Shown: positions 23,278-33,012, counted from the first letter of the stretch. The stretch: DNA of 52,794 bases from Actinomycetota bacterium (GCA_030448085.1 JAUJNU010000005.1:1-52794), one strand, 5' to 3'. Made by a program: numbers and translations. Notes: generated from the letters alone by a model not told the origin.

Positions 23278-24416
23278 AGATCCTGCACACCGCCGACTGG
23301 CACGTCGGCAAGTCCCTCGCCGGCCGTAGCCGCGCCGCGGAGCACGAGGAGGTCCTCGCCGAGATCGTCCAGATCGCCAGGACCGAGGACGTTCACCTGG
23401 TGATCGTTGCGGGCGACCTCTTCGACACCACGTCGCCTTCGGCCGAGGCCGAGCGGATCGTCTTCGGTGCCCTGATGGACCTGGGCGCGCATGCCCCGGT
23501 GGTGGTGGTCCCCGGGAACCACGACAACGAGAGACGGCTGGCCGCGCTGCGGCCGTTGCTCGAGCTCGCTGGAGTCACGGTCCACCCTTTCATCGGGCAG
23601 GACTGTCTCGAGATCGAAGCGGGCGACGGGGGCAGGGCCAAGGTCGCCCTCATCCCATGGCTATCCCAGCGCTACATCGTCAAGGCGGACGAGCTCATGA
23701 AGAACGACGCCGACGAGCTGACGGGACAGTTCGCAGAGAGGATGCGACGGCTGGTGGGCCGGATAACCGAAGGGTTCAGCCCGGATGCCGTGAACCTCGT
23801 CGTCGGCCACCTCACCATCGCCGGTGGCGAGCTCGGAGGCGGAGAAAGAACAGCGCAAACGATCTTCGACTACTGGGTCGATCCGACGATCTTCCCGGCC
23901 ACCACCCACTACGCGGCCCTCGGCCACCTCCACAAGATGCAGAAGATGCCGGGGCCCTGCCCGATCTACTACTCGGGCTCGCCCCTTCAGCTCGACTTCG
24001 GCGAAGCAGAGGCACAGCGACACGTCCTTCTCGTCGAGGCGACGCCGGGCGTGCCGGCCGTCGTCCGGCCCGTGGAGCTGAGCAGCGGCCGGCGCCTCCG
24101 GACGATCGCAGGAACCCTTGAAGACCTCCGGGCAGTGGCGGGAAGCGGAGGCGAGGAGTACCTGCGCGTCTACGTGAAGGAGATGACGCGGGTCGGCCTC
24201 GGGGACGAGGTGAGGGAGCTGTTCCCCAACGCGGTGAAGGTGATCGTCGATGCGCCGACCGACCACGACGAGCCGAAGCCCAGCCAGACGCGAGAGGCCC
24301 TCTCCCCGCACGACCTCTTCGCCGCCTATCTCGGGGAAAGGAACATCTCCGACGAGCGCTTGCTGACACTCTTCGACCAGCTCTACGAGGAGGCGCATGC
24401 GACCGCTTCGGCTTGA
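23274..24416 (+). CDS. sbcD: Mre11/SbcD nuclease subunit
   Basis: 380 residues with the full Mre11 phosphoesterase motif set: TADWHVGKSLAGRSR at the N-terminus (Asp8, His10), VAGDLFDT, VVPGNHDNERR, VGHLTIAGGELGG and ALGHLHKMQ. These bind two Mn ions and give 3'-5' exonuclease and endonuclease activity on DNA ends and hairpins. The C-terminal ~120 residues are the capping and Rad50-binding region. The start GTG overlaps the herA stop by 4 nt, and the 3' end overlaps sbcC by 20 nt. Position between HerA and NurA suggests a joint resection complex rather than a stand-alone SbcCD. Confidence 0.95.
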   Translation: MKILHTADWHVGKSLAGRSRAAEHEEVLAEIVQIARTEDVHLVIVAGDLFDTTSPSAEAERIVFGALMDLGAHAPVVVVPGNHDNERRLAALRPLLELAGVTVHPFIGQDCLEIEAGDGGRAKVALIPWLSQRYIVKADELMKNDADELTGQFAERMRRLVGRITEGFSPDAVNLVVGHLTIAGGELGGGERTAQTIFDYWVDPTIFPATTHYAALGHLHKMQKMPGPCPIYYSGSPLQLDFGEAEAQRHVLLVEATPGVPAVVRPVELSSGRRLRTIAGTLEDLRAVAGSGGEEYLRVYVKEMTRVGLGDEVRELFPNAVKVIVDAPTDHDEPKPSQTREALSPHDLFAAYLGERNISDERLLTLFDQLYEEAHATASA

Positions 24417-26787
24417 GTTGACGGGCTTCACGAGCTTCCGGGACACCACCGTCATCGATTTCGAGGGCGCCGACTACTTCGCGCTCGTAGGGCCGACCGG
24501 GTCCGGCAAGTCCACGGTCATCGACGCGATCTGCTTCGCCCTCTACGGCTCGGTCCCCCGCTACGACCGCCAGGGGCTCGTGCACCCGGTGATCACCCAG
24601 GGAAAGATAGAGGCAAGGGTGAGGCTCGACTTCTCCTTCGGGGGCCGGGCTTACAGCGCCGTAAGAGTGGTCAAGCGAACCGGCAAGGGGGCGACCACCC
24701 GGGACGCCACCCTTCAGTGCGCAGGAGAGGTGATCGCCAAGAATGCCGACGAGATGACGGCAGAGGTTACTCGCCTGCTCGGCCTGACGTTCGACCACTT
24801 CACGAAGTGCGTGGTCCTGCCTCAGGGAGAGTTTGCTCGCTTCCTCCACGACAACCCGAAGAATCGGCAGGGCCTGCTCGTCAAGCTCCTCAACCTGGGT
24901 CTCTACGAATCCATGCGTCAGAACGCCAACCTCAAGGCAGCGGAGGCCAAGAACCGCGCTGCCGTTGCCGAGCAGCGCTTGGAGCAGGACCTCGGCTTCG
25001 CAACAGCGGAGCGGCTCGAGGAGGCCAAGGGCAAGGTTGTGAGGCTTCGGGCCCTGCGGGACGAGATAGCGGGGGCGACTCCCCGCCTTCTCGAATTCGA
25101 TGAAGCGATCACTAAGGCCACGTGTGCCGAGAAGGAGACCAAGAGGTGGCTCCGGCTCATCGCGGACCTGAGGATGCCCGAAGAGGTCGAGGTTCTGGCC
25201 GATCTGATAGAAGCAGCCCAGAAGTTGCTGGAGGAAGCCGAGACATCTTTCGAGGAGGCCGGCGTCGCACTCGAGGAAGCCGCTGCCACTCGCAAGGAAC
25301 TGCCCGAGAAGAGCGAGATCACCGGTTCGATCAAGGCGCAACAGAAGCGGACGTCGCTGGACGCCCGGCTCGCGACGGAGGCTCAGGCGCTCACCGCACT
25401 CCAGAAAGAAGCGGCGGCAACAGGCAAAGCATGGGAGGTGGCCAAGAAGGCCGCATCCGCCGCTACCGTGAACCTGCGTGAGGCCGAGAACCAGCACAAG
25501 GCCCAGCACCTGGCGGAGCTTTTGAAGGAGGGCGAGCCGTGCCCGGTCTGCCTACAGGCCGTCGCCGTGCTACCCGATCACAGATCGGGTCACGATCTCG
25601 GGAAGATGCGCTCTCTCGTGGCTCGAGCGGAGGCCGACGCGGACGCGGTCGCCACGAAGCGACAGAAGGCGGCCGCCAAGGTGACGCAGGCCGAAGCCAC
25701 CGTTGCCTTGTTGCAAGAGCAGCTGCACGACGTGGACGAGACGCTCGGAGTGGACCGTGACCTCGACGAGCTACAGGATGCCCTGCTCCGGGTCGAGCGT
25801 GCAGAGAAAGCACTGGAGAGGGCCCAGGCACATGAAAAGACCCTCCGTCGTGGTGTGGGGGCCGCGCGCAAAGAGGTCACCTCTCTCCGCTCCAACGAAG
25901 CTTCTGCTCGAAAGGGCTTCGAAGATGCCCGGGACGACCTCGTTCCCCTGAAGCCGCCACCCGCGAAAAGAGCCGGACTGGCCGAGGACTGGGTGGAGCT
26001 CATCACTTGGGCTGAGAAGCTGGTTCCGGCCCTCCAAGAGGAGGAGGAAAAAGCCGCCGAGGCGGCCGCCGTTGCTCGTGGCTCCAAGGACGAGCTGCTG
26101 GAAGCCATCAACGCCTCCTGCCTCGAATGTGAGCTCGACATATCGAAAGGCGACCCCGCGGAGGCGGCGGTCACTGCCCATGCCCACGCGGTCCAAGAGG
26201 AGAAGAGGATCAGGGAAGGGATAGCCGCCAAGAAGAAGCTGTCCAAGGAGCTGCAGCAGGCGAAAGCCGAGCAGGACCTGGCTCACGCGCTCGGGGAGCA
26301 CCTTTCCGCCAAGGCCGGCAGATTCGAGAGTTGGATAGTGAACACTGCACTGCAGAGGCTCGCGGCGGGTGCCTCTTCCATCCTGAAGGACCTCACGAGC
26401 GGTCAGTACGCGATGACGATCGACGGCGACGGGAACTTCCTGGTGACCGACCGGCACAACGCCGACGAGACCCGCTCCGCGAAGACCCTCTCCGGCGGCG
26501 AGACGTTCCTTGCGTCTCTCTCCCTGGCGCTCGCGCTCTCGGATCAACTCGTGGAGCTCGCGGCGGAGGGGGCCGCTCACCTCGAGGCGATCTTCCTCGA
26601 CGAGGGCTTCGGCACGCTCGATCCCGAGACACTCGAGACCGTCGCCGCAACGGTCGAGAATCTCGCCGCCGGCGGAAGGATGGTCGGGGTCATCACGCAC
26701 GTCCGCGAACTTGCCGAACGCATACCGATCCAGTTCCGCGTGAGCAAGGACACCCGCACCTCCACCATCGAGAAGGTGTCGGCATGA
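24397..26787 (+). CDS. sbcC: Rad50/SbcC ATPase
   Basis: 796 residues in SMC/Rad50 layout: Walker A GPTGSGKST at 32-40, the Q-loop region VVLPQGEFARFLHDNP, a long Glu/Ala/Lys coiled coil, zinc hook GEPCPVC near residue 380, the second coil, then the signature TLSGGETFLASLS near 697 and Walker B IFLDEGFGTLDP near 735. It forms the ATP-driven clamp that positions the Mre11/SbcD nuclease. It is shorter than E. coli SbcC (over 1000 residues) because of short coils. The start ATG lies inside the sbcD 3' end, and the stop overlaps the nurA-like ATG (ATGA). Confidence 0.95.
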   Translation: MRPLRLELTGFTSFRDTTVIDFEGADYFALVGPTGSGKSTVIDAICFALYGSVPRYDRQGLVHPVITQGKIEARVRLDFSFGGRAYSAVRVVKRTGKGATTRDATLQCAGEVIAKNADEMTAEVTRLLGLTFDHFTKCVVLPQGEFARFLHDNPKNRQGLLVKLLNLGLYESMRQNANLKAAEAKNRAAVAEQRLEQDLGFATAERLEEAKGKVVRLRALRDEIAGATPRLLEFDEAITKATCAEKETKRWLRLIADLRMPEEVEVLADLIEAAQKLLEEAETSFEEAGVALEEAAATRKELPEKSEITGSIKAQQKRTSLDARLATEAQALTALQKEAAATGKAWEVAKKAASAATVNLREAENQHKAQHLAELLKEGEPCPVCLQAVAVLPDHRSGHDLGKMRSLVARAEADADAVATKRQKAAAKVTQAEATVALLQEQLHDVDETLGVDRDLDELQDALLRVERAEKALERAQAHEKTLRRGVGAARKEVTSLRSNEASARKGFEDARDDLVPLKPPPAKRAGLAEDWVELITWAEKLVPALQEEEEKAAEAAAVARGSKDELLEAINASCLECELDISKGDPAEAAVTAHAHAVQEEKRIREGIAAKKKLSKELQQAKAEQDLAHALGEHLSAKAGRFESWIVNTALQRLAAGASSILKDLTSGQYAMTIDGDGNFLVTDRHNADETRSAKTLSGGETFLASLSLALALSDQLVELAAEGAAHLEAIFLDEGFGTLDPETLETVAATVENLAAGGRMVGVITHVRELAERIPIQFRVSKDTRTSTIEKVSA

Positions 26788-27728
26788 GGTTCTCGGTAGA
26801 GGCCTGGGCGACCGAGTACGGCTCCCCCATGGAAGGCGAGATGCTCGAGCTCTCCGAGGGCAAGACGGACCTCGAGGTGGAGCTTCCCGTCGAAGAGTGG
26901 CGGGCCCTGCCCCCTGCCCCCGGGACCCGGCCACCTAAGCGTGTTCTCTTCACGGACGGCGTCCGTCGCATCGATGCACGTCTATGGATCGAGACGGGCG
27001 CGGGCCGGGCGCGTCCCGCGGTTTGCGCCTCCTACGCGGCGGGGGCCATCGCCTGCGATGGGCGGGCCGAGGTGATTCAGACCTCCGTCGAAAGGGGCGT
27101 CTTCTCGGCCGTTCGCGATGCGATCGAGGTCCGCTGCCGGAACGCCGTCTACGGGGTGAGACAAGCCGAGGGGGACACACCAGAGCAGCTTTGGCTGGCG
27201 ATACAGCTGCGGATGGGTCAGCTCGAGACCGAGATCGCATGCGAACAGGAGGCCGAGCTGACGGTCGTCGACGGCCCTCTGAAGGCCAACATCAATGTTC
27301 CGGGAGCGATCGGCTACATCAAGACTCACCACGTCGCTTACCTGCCGCCGGAGGTCGAGGGTGTGATCACGGCCCTCACCCCCGGCACCAGGACCCCCTT
27401 ATTCCTGACCCTGGGGCGGTGGAGTCGCTACTCCTGGTACTTGCGACTGCCGGGCGAGATCGGCCATCCCTGGTCTGGTGTGGTCAGGTGCGAGTGCAGC
27501 CCCGACCGGGACGTCAAGGAGGCGATCCGGGTCGCGGATGCAGTTACGGCCACGCTCCCGAGGTTTGCTTCGGAGGCACACAAGGACCCTCGCGCGCCAC
27601 AGAACCTCTACCCGATCGCGGGCCTCGAACGAGCCCTCAGGAGACGCCTGGGAGATCCCGCGATCCTGTACCGCAGCCTCAAGCAAGCCGCGAGCGGAAG
27701 CGTTACCGCCGCAGCGCTTCCCCGATAA
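26784..27728 (+). CDS. nurA: NurA-like 5'-3' nuclease
   Basis: The ATG at 26784 overlaps the sbcC TGA, which rejects a longer antisense-like frame upstream. The 314-residue product has the NurA-type first metal block RVLFTDGVRRIDARLW (Asp58) and an RNase H-like fold by pattern. It then shows LTVVDGPLKANINVPGAIGY (second Asp), GYIKTHHVAYLPPEV and SRYSWYLRLPGEIGHPWSGV, the kind of block that precedes the C-terminal Asp in NurA proteins. NurA degrades the 5' strand inside a HerA ring. Identification rests on these blocks plus the herA-mre11-rad50 context; the C-terminal metal ligand is less certain. Its last 26 nt overlap the convergent aminotransferase. Confidence 0.85.
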   Translation: MRFSVEAWATEYGSPMEGEMLELSEGKTDLEVELPVEEWRALPPAPGTRPPKRVLFTDGVRRIDARLWIETGAGRARPAVCASYAAGAIACDGRAEVIQTSVERGVFSAVRDAIEVRCRNAVYGVRQAEGDTPEQLWLAIQLRMGQLETEIACEQEAELTVVDGPLKANINVPGAIGYIKTHHVAYLPPEVEGVITALTPGTRTPLFLTLGRWSRYSWYLRLPGEIGHPWSGVVRCECSPDRDVKEAIRVADAVTATLPRFASEAHKDPRAPQNLYPIAGLERALRRRLGDPAILYRSLKQAASGSVTAAALPR

Positions 27729-28806
27729 GTCCCACTACCCTGTCGACCATCTCCTCGGAAGCTGTGCGTCCCATCAAGCCCACCCGGATGGCCTTGCCGT
27801 GGGTCGGGTCGAGGCCCCCCGAGATCATGACGCCCTTACCGAGCAGGTGCTTCTGGATCGCCGCGGGATCGTCGGCCCACGCCGCCACCACGAGGTTCGC
27901 CTCAACCCCCGCCTGGGGAACAGGCTGCAACCCGAGGCCCCTCAGCCCCTCCCGGCAGCGCTTCGCCAGGTCCGCCCGCCGGGCCACCCAGGTCTCGAGC
28001 CCTTCCTCCGTGATGCGCCTCATGCTGGAAGCAAGAGCCAGGACGAGGTTGGTCGGCATGGTGACGGGGTGCGGGTGCCAGGACCCCCACTCCTTGCGGT
28101 ACCAGTCCCACGTGGCGAGGTCCAGGTACCAGGTGCGGGGGCGTTCTGACCGAGCCTCGACCCGCTCCCTTCCCCGTTGGCCCAAGGCGAGGATGCCCAG
28201 GCCGGGCGGTGCCTCGAGCCCCTTCTGGGTGCCGGTCACCAAGGCCCCGAGGCCCATGGCATCGACCTCGATCATCTCTCCGCCGGCCGAGGCGATCCCG
28301 TCGACCATGCAAACCGCCCCAGCATCGTTCGCCACGGCCGCTATCTCCTCGATCGGATGCCTGACCCCGGTTGCGGTCTCGACGTGAACCGTGACCACGC
28401 CGTGGGCCCCGTCGACGACATCTGCTATCCGGGCCGGGTCGACCGGCGCCCCGACCTCGACAGGGACCTCGACTACCTCGAGCCCGTGGGCCCTTCCGAG
28501 CTCGAGGCCCCGGGTCCCGAAGAACCCGGTGTTCGCCACGACGATCTTCTGCCCGGGCTCGAAGAGATTGAAGAAGGCGGCGTCAAGACACGTGGTCCCG
28601 GTTCCGGGGATCAGGTAGGGTGCTTCCGAGGCTCCGAGCAGGCGTCCGAGCTCCTCGACCGTCTCGTTGTGCGCCGCGGTCCAGACGTCGCCGTAATGGG
28701 CGATCACCTGACGCCCGAGCACGTCGAGATCCTCCTCGTGCAGCTCACCGGGCCCGGCGATCATCAATTCGGGCATCTCTGGGAGCTTGCGAGGGTCCAC
28801 GGACAC
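27703..28806 (-). CDS. Class-V aminotransferase (alanine-glyoxylate aminotransferase family)
   Basis: A 367-residue PLP enzyme of fold type I. Seen: MIAGPGELHEEDLDVLG at the N-terminus, GTGTTCLDAAFFNL (cofactor phosphate loop), CMVDGIASAGG with the pyridine-N Asp169, and VTGTQKGLEAPPGLG with the Schiff-base Lys195. The C-terminal KAIRVGLMGRTASEEMVD is typical of serine-pyruvate, serine-glyoxylate and alanine-glyoxylate aminotransferases. The amino donor and acceptor are not decided. The gene is convergent with the resection operon and overlaps its last 26 nt, so read-through would produce antisense RNA. Confidence 0.92.
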   Translation of the reverse strand: MSVDPRKLPEMPELMIAGPGELHEEDLDVLGRQVIAHYGDVWTAAHNETVEELGRLLGASEAPYLIPGTGTTCLDAAFFNLFEPGQKIVVANTGFFGTRGLELGRAHGLEVVEVPVEVGAPVDPARIADVVDGAHGVVTVHVETATGVRHPIEEIAAVANDAGAVCMVDGIASAGGEMIEVDAMGLGALVTGTQKGLEAPPGLGILALGQRGRERVEARSERPRTWYLDLATWDWYRKEWGSWHPHPVTMPTNLVLALASSMRRITEEGLETWVARRADLAKRCREGLRGLGLQPVPQAGVEANLVVAAWADDPAAIQKHLLGKGVMISGGLDPTHGKAIRVGLMGRTASEEMVDRVVGLIGEALRR

Positions 28807-28884
28807 CGTTGCCTCCTGACCTGGGGGTTCGATCGACCCGAGCTTATCGGGTGAGGCTAGCGACCGGCCTCCGAACCCTAGTCA

Positions 28885-31542
28885 TCAGGGCAGGGCGTCG
28901 GGAGCCTTCTCGACAAGCTCCACGAGGTGATTCTCCGTCCCCCGGTTCTGCCAGGGTATGTCCTCGACCGAACCCGCCCCGAGCTCATCGAAGGTGATGT
29001 TCTCAGCATCCTTCTCCCAGGTACTGATGTCCTCGCCCTGATCCTTGACGACCTGCTCGAGGGCCAACTTGAGAGCGACCGCGCTCTGGTAGGTGCAGGA
29101 CTCCTTCGTCTCAGTCTCCTTGTCGTCGCAGAGGTTGCGCGAGAAGCGGTCCCTACGGAGCTGCGGCCGCATCATGTTCTGCACGTAAGACGAGAAGTCG
29201 AAGAAGAATCCTCCACCGTTCTGTGGGTTGTAGTTCGTGATGGGAGCATCCGAGGCCATCAGCTGATAACCCTCGTCGCCGATCTCGTCGTCGAAGATCG
29301 CGTGGACGAGGTTGTTGTACCAGGCATCGAAGATCACCCACGCCGGCCCCTGGTCCATGACCCCATCCCGGTCCGCGTTCCTTCGATGAGCGCCGGTCGA
29401 GATCCATGCCTTGACCACCTCTAGCGCCGGCCCGTACTGCTGGGGCTTCCCCGTCACCTCGATGTCCTTGGCTGCCTTGCGAACCATATGAGGACCTAGG
29501 TAGGCGCCACGAGCGTCTCGGGTGGCCGCAACCCGGATCACGTCGACTAGGTCGGACAGCGCGACCTTCCCACCGTTGCTCATGAGGGTCTGCATGTGAT
29601 TCTGAAGGAAGCGCACCCGCTGGATCACGCCCCACTTGAAGTTGTCCTGGTTGTTCCAATGACGCGCCGGCTTGTTGTTCCAGTTCGAGAGCCAGCCCTG
29701 GCCCGGCCGGATGATCTTCGGCTGCTTGCTGTAGGACCTTCGCCCCTGCCACTCCCACTTGCCGGTGCCCCAAGTGGGAAGCGATGGGTGCACGCCCTCC
29801 TTGCGGACCGGGTACATCCCGACGTGGAAATAGCCGGTGTCCTCAGCGTCTGCGTAGAACGAGTTGAACGACATCGTGAATCCACGGGCGGCCTTCGCGA
29901 AGTCCTCGATCGAACGAACCTTTGCGTTCCACTTATAGAACGAAGGCAGCGAGTCGATCTCCTTCTTCCAGAAGAAGCGCTCCTTTACGAAGGCAACCGG
30001 CTTCCCGTCCACCGTGGCTCGCTCGAAGACCGGCCCGTGCTGCGTCCTGTAGAAGGTCCTCCTCTCGGTCCTTGGCGTCCCCGGGTTCGTGGGCGGGGGC
30101 TTGACGATGAAGGTCTCCGTTCGCTCCTTCATGGCCTTGCACTTGCCCCGGAACATGTAACCGTTCGAGTCCATCGACGGTTTGCCGCCCTTCGGTTCGC
30201 ACAGGAGCTCGGCCCGGGTGTCGACGGCGTCCGAGTAGCCGGTCGTGAGGGTCCAGGCGTAGTCGCGGCCTCTGCCGAGCGGGATGAGTGCGTTCGTTCC
30301 GGGGACGGCCGGGCCGCGGAAGTCGACGCCGGGGAAGTGGACGTCGATGTCGAGGAAGAAGGACGGCACCGCGTGACCGACCTGAGGTCCACCAAGCAGG
30401 AGTGGGTTGCCGCTTTCCGACCTCTCCGCCGAGACAACGAGGGCGTTGGAGGTCTGCTTGCGGAATCCGAGCGACTCGAGGACCTCCCACCGGTTCTTTT
30501 CCCTCTCCTGGGTCCTCTCTGCAACCTTCTCCGCTTGATCCGGCACTGCGATGGAGCGAGGGTCCACCGGTCCGAGCTTCTGCGTTGAGAAATCTCCGTC
30601 CTTGCGGGAGATCGTCGTGGGCGAGTTGGGGTCGTTCTGGAAAAGGAGCTCGTTGAAAAGCCTTTTTCCCTGCTTCTTCCCCAGCTTGCCTCGCAGGTGG
30701 TTGTAGATCCCCGCGTTCTGAAGCTCGGTGCCCGCCGTCTCCCCGAACGCCCTCAGCTGGAGGATGACGATGAACATCGTGTCGGTCGGGGTCCAGTCCC
30801 GCGGGTGCGCCGGGGGGGGGTTACCCGTAGCGCTGTACTCGACCGGCTGCCGCTCGGGGCGCGTGCGGATCCTCCCGATGTAGGCATTCACGCCGTCGGT
30901 GTAAGCCTGCACGCCAGCCTGGATCTTGGCCCCAGAGGCGCCGAACTTGTCGTTCAGCTGGTTGAACATCTTCTGGACCTCTGCCTCGGTGTAGCCCTCG
31001 CGCCTGGTGTCGATGTCCATCTTTAGGAAAGCGTCGTTTTTTCCAGGGCCGAGGAACTCGGAAAGAGTGCCCCTGGCCGCTCGGCGAAAGATGTCCATCT
31101 GGAAGATGCGGTCCTCAGCGGCCGTGTATCCAAGGGCGTAGCTGGCCTTCTCGAGCGAATCGGCGTAGATGTGCGGGATGCCGAAGCCGTCCCGGTAGAT
31201 CGTCATTCCCGAGTCCGGGGAATAGGTCCGCTCGATGGTCTCCCCGGGCCCGAACTGGAGCGAGTGGAAGTAGTCGAGGAGCTCCTCCTCGGTGACGTCG
31301 TTATCCTCGTCCTCGATGAGCGAGGCGTACATCTCGAGCTGGTCTGAGTAGTGCGGGCAGTAATCCCCCTCGGCGAACTCCCTAGGGGTGATCGTCCCAT
31401 CCTGCCCCGGGGGCGTGACCGAATAAGCCCTGACCCCGTCGAAGACCACCGGGGGTCCCTCCGGGGTCTGAGCCGTAGCCGGCAAGGAGAGCGATGCCAC
31501 GAGAACCGCGGCGAGAGTGATCAAAGAGATCGAACGACGCAT
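28885..31542 (-). CDS. Secreted penicillin acylase family (Ntn) amidohydrolase
   Basis: 885 residues with a Sec signal (MRRSISLITLAAVLVASLSL, cleavage near ATAQT). The alpha-chain block is YRDGFGIPHIYADSLEKASY and AEDRIFQMDIFRRAARGTLS. After an internal spacer the probable beta-chain nucleophile is Ser365 in KQTSNALVVSAERS, followed by PLLLGGPQVGHAVPSFFLDI. Such enzymes self-cleave at the nucleophile and hydrolyse amides such as beta-lactams or N-acyl-homoserine lactones. The usual residue before the Ser is Gly; here it is Thr, which is unusual for autocleavage. Substrate class is not predictable. It is expressed away from the divergent kinase gene. Confidence 0.88.
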   Translation of the reverse strand: MRRSISLITLAAVLVASLSLPATAQTPEGPPVVFDGVRAYSVTPPGQDGTITPREFAEGDYCPHYSDQLEMYASLIEDEDNDVTEEELLDYFHSLQFGPGETIERTYSPDSGMTIYRDGFGIPHIYADSLEKASYALGYTAAEDRIFQMDIFRRAARGTLSEFLGPGKNDAFLKMDIDTRREGYTEAEVQKMFNQLNDKFGASGAKIQAGVQAYTDGVNAYIGRIRTRPERQPVEYSATGNPPPAHPRDWTPTDTMFIVILQLRAFGETAGTELQNAGIYNHLRGKLGKKQGKRLFNELLFQNDPNSPTTISRKDGDFSTQKLGPVDPRSIAVPDQAEKVAERTQEREKNRWEVLESLGFRKQTSNALVVSAERSESGNPLLLGGPQVGHAVPSFFLDIDVHFPGVDFRGPAVPGTNALIPLGRGRDYAWTLTTGYSDAVDTRAELLCEPKGGKPSMDSNGYMFRGKCKAMKERTETFIVKPPPTNPGTPRTERRTFYRTQHGPVFERATVDGKPVAFVKERFFWKKEIDSLPSFYKWNAKVRSIEDFAKAARGFTMSFNSFYADAEDTGYFHVGMYPVRKEGVHPSLPTWGTGKWEWQGRRSYSKQPKIIRPGQGWLSNWNNKPARHWNNQDNFKWGVIQRVRFLQNHMQTLMSNGGKVALSDLVDVIRVAATRDARGAYLGPHMVRKAAKDIEVTGKPQQYGPALEVVKAWISTGAHRRNADRDGVMDQGPAWVIFDAWYNNLVHAIFDDEIGDEGYQLMASDAPITNYNPQNGGGFFFDFSSYVQNMMRPQLRRDRFSRNLCDDKETETKESCTYQSAVALKLALEQVVKDQGEDISTWEKDAENITFDELGAGSVEDIPWQNRGTENHLVELVEKAPDALP

Positions 31543-31619
31543 CTAAGCCTCCCCCGTTTAGACCGAAGAACAACACGTAAGGATTTGCCCCGATACTGCC
31601 ATTCCCTGCACGCGGGAGG

Positions 31620-31646
31620 GTTTACCTCGGGTTCGGAAAGGTAAAC
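31620..31646. promoter_or_regulatory. Inverted repeat over the kinase translation start region
   Basis: GTTTACC at 31620-31626 and its exact complement GGTAAAC at 31640-31646 flank 13 nt. The right arm ends 9 nt before the probable kinase ATG at 31655 and overlaps the expected ribosome binding position. It lies in the divergent space between the acylase and kinase genes. It could be an operator or an RNA hairpin; arms this short also occur by chance. Confidence 0.4.
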
Positions 31647-31654
31647 AGGTACTG

Positions 31655-33012
31655 ATGCGCACGGCGACCAGGTGACACGATCCAGGGCCGCTACCGCCTC
31701 GAGGCCCCCTGGGCAGCGGTGGGATGGCAGAAGTGTGGCAGGCGGTAGACGAGCGCTTGCAGCGGCCGGTCGCCGTCAAGCTGATGGCTTCTCACCTGGC
31801 CCAAGACCCCGATTTCCTGGTGCGGTTCTTCAGCGAAGCGCAGTCCGTAGCTCGGAACTCATCTCGCACCAGAACGTCGTGAGGGTCCTGGACTTCGGCC
31901 AGCACGACGACGCCCCTTTCCTCGTCATGGAGCTCGTCCCCGGAGGCGCCCTCGCCCGGTCCGAGCGTGAGCCCCTCCTCCCCGAGAGGGCTTTCGAGAT
32001 CGTGGGCCAAGCGGCCCGGGGAGCCGGAGCGGCCCACGCTGTAGGCCTCATCCACCGGGACATCAAGCCCGGCAACATCCTGCTCGACGACGAGGGCCGG
32101 GCAAAGCTCGCAGACTTCGGGATCGCCTCGACTCATACAGGCGAACGGATGACCGCTACGGGTGCCGCTATCGGTTCTCCCTATTACATCGCTCCCGAGA
32201 GGGTGGCCGGTGTGCCTGCCACGCCCGCTTCGGATGTCTACTCCCTCGGGATAGTCCTGTACGAGCTTCTTGCCGGGCGCCGGCCCTTCGAAGGATCCAA
32301 TCCGACGGCTGTAGCGATCTCGCACATAGACCAGGTCCCCGAGCCTCCGAGCACCCACAATGCCGCTCTCGACCCGGGAATCGACGCCGTCGTTCTTCGA
32401 TGCCTTGCCAAAGACCCGGAGGAGCGGTTCCCCGACGGGGACGCACTGGCCAAGGTCCTGGGGGCCGCACGCCTGGGAGGCCCGCTCGTTCTTGCCGCAG
32501 CGGCGGAGCACTCATATGCCGATCCCGATGACGAAGAGCCAGTGAGGCAGCCGAGGCTCCTGGCGGGCAGCCTCGTGACCCTCCTCCTGCTGAGTCTCCT
32601 CAGCGTCTCCTACTTCTGGCAGAAGGCCCGGGCCGACCGCGACGGAAAGCCCGAGGTCTCGGTAGAAGAGCAGGGGAAGGACGAAGCTGGCGGCGACAAC
32701 GATAAGAACAAGAAGAAGGCAGATGACCGAAGTCCCGAAGAAGGAATCACCGCCGAAGCCGAGCCTGCTGTCGTCTCGTCGCCCACCCCTTCACCCAGCC
32801 CCAGTGATCAGGAACAGGAGCGCAAGTCGGATCGCGAGCCCCAAGGGGGCTCCGAAGCACCGGAGCAGGAAGACGAGCCCGCCCCGCAACCCACCGAGCA
32901 ACCCGACCCCGAACCGACGCAGGAGCCAGAGCCAGAGCCCACCGACGAGCCCGAGCCGGAACCCTCCCCTAGCCCCTCGTCGAGCGAACCGGAGCCCGAG
33001 CCGAGCCCCTAG
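31655..33012 (+). CDS. Membrane Ser/Thr protein kinase, N-terminus frameshifted
   Basis: Reconstruction from ATG 31655 gives QGRYRLEAPLGSGGMAEVWQ (glycine loop) and RPVAVKLMASHLAQDPDF (catalytic Lys) in one frame. The kinase continues in another frame from SHQNVVRVLDFGQHDDAPFL after an indel near 31855, and one more indel is needed near 31710. The rest is clean: LIHRDIKPGNILL, LADFGIAS and YYIAPER, then a single membrane helix (LLAGSLVTLLLLSLLSVSYF) and an extracellular tail of Glu/Lys-rich then Pro/Glu repeats. PASTA domains are absent, so it is a PknB-like kinase with a different sensor. The usual role is phospho-signalling in growth or stress. Confidence 0.88.

Noticed and set aside
23812..25509. 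Long open frame on the minus strand opposite sbcD/sbcC
   Set aside because: It is antisense to clear SbcC motifs, Leu/Arg/Gly-rich and has no family motif; high-GC third positions create such shadows.
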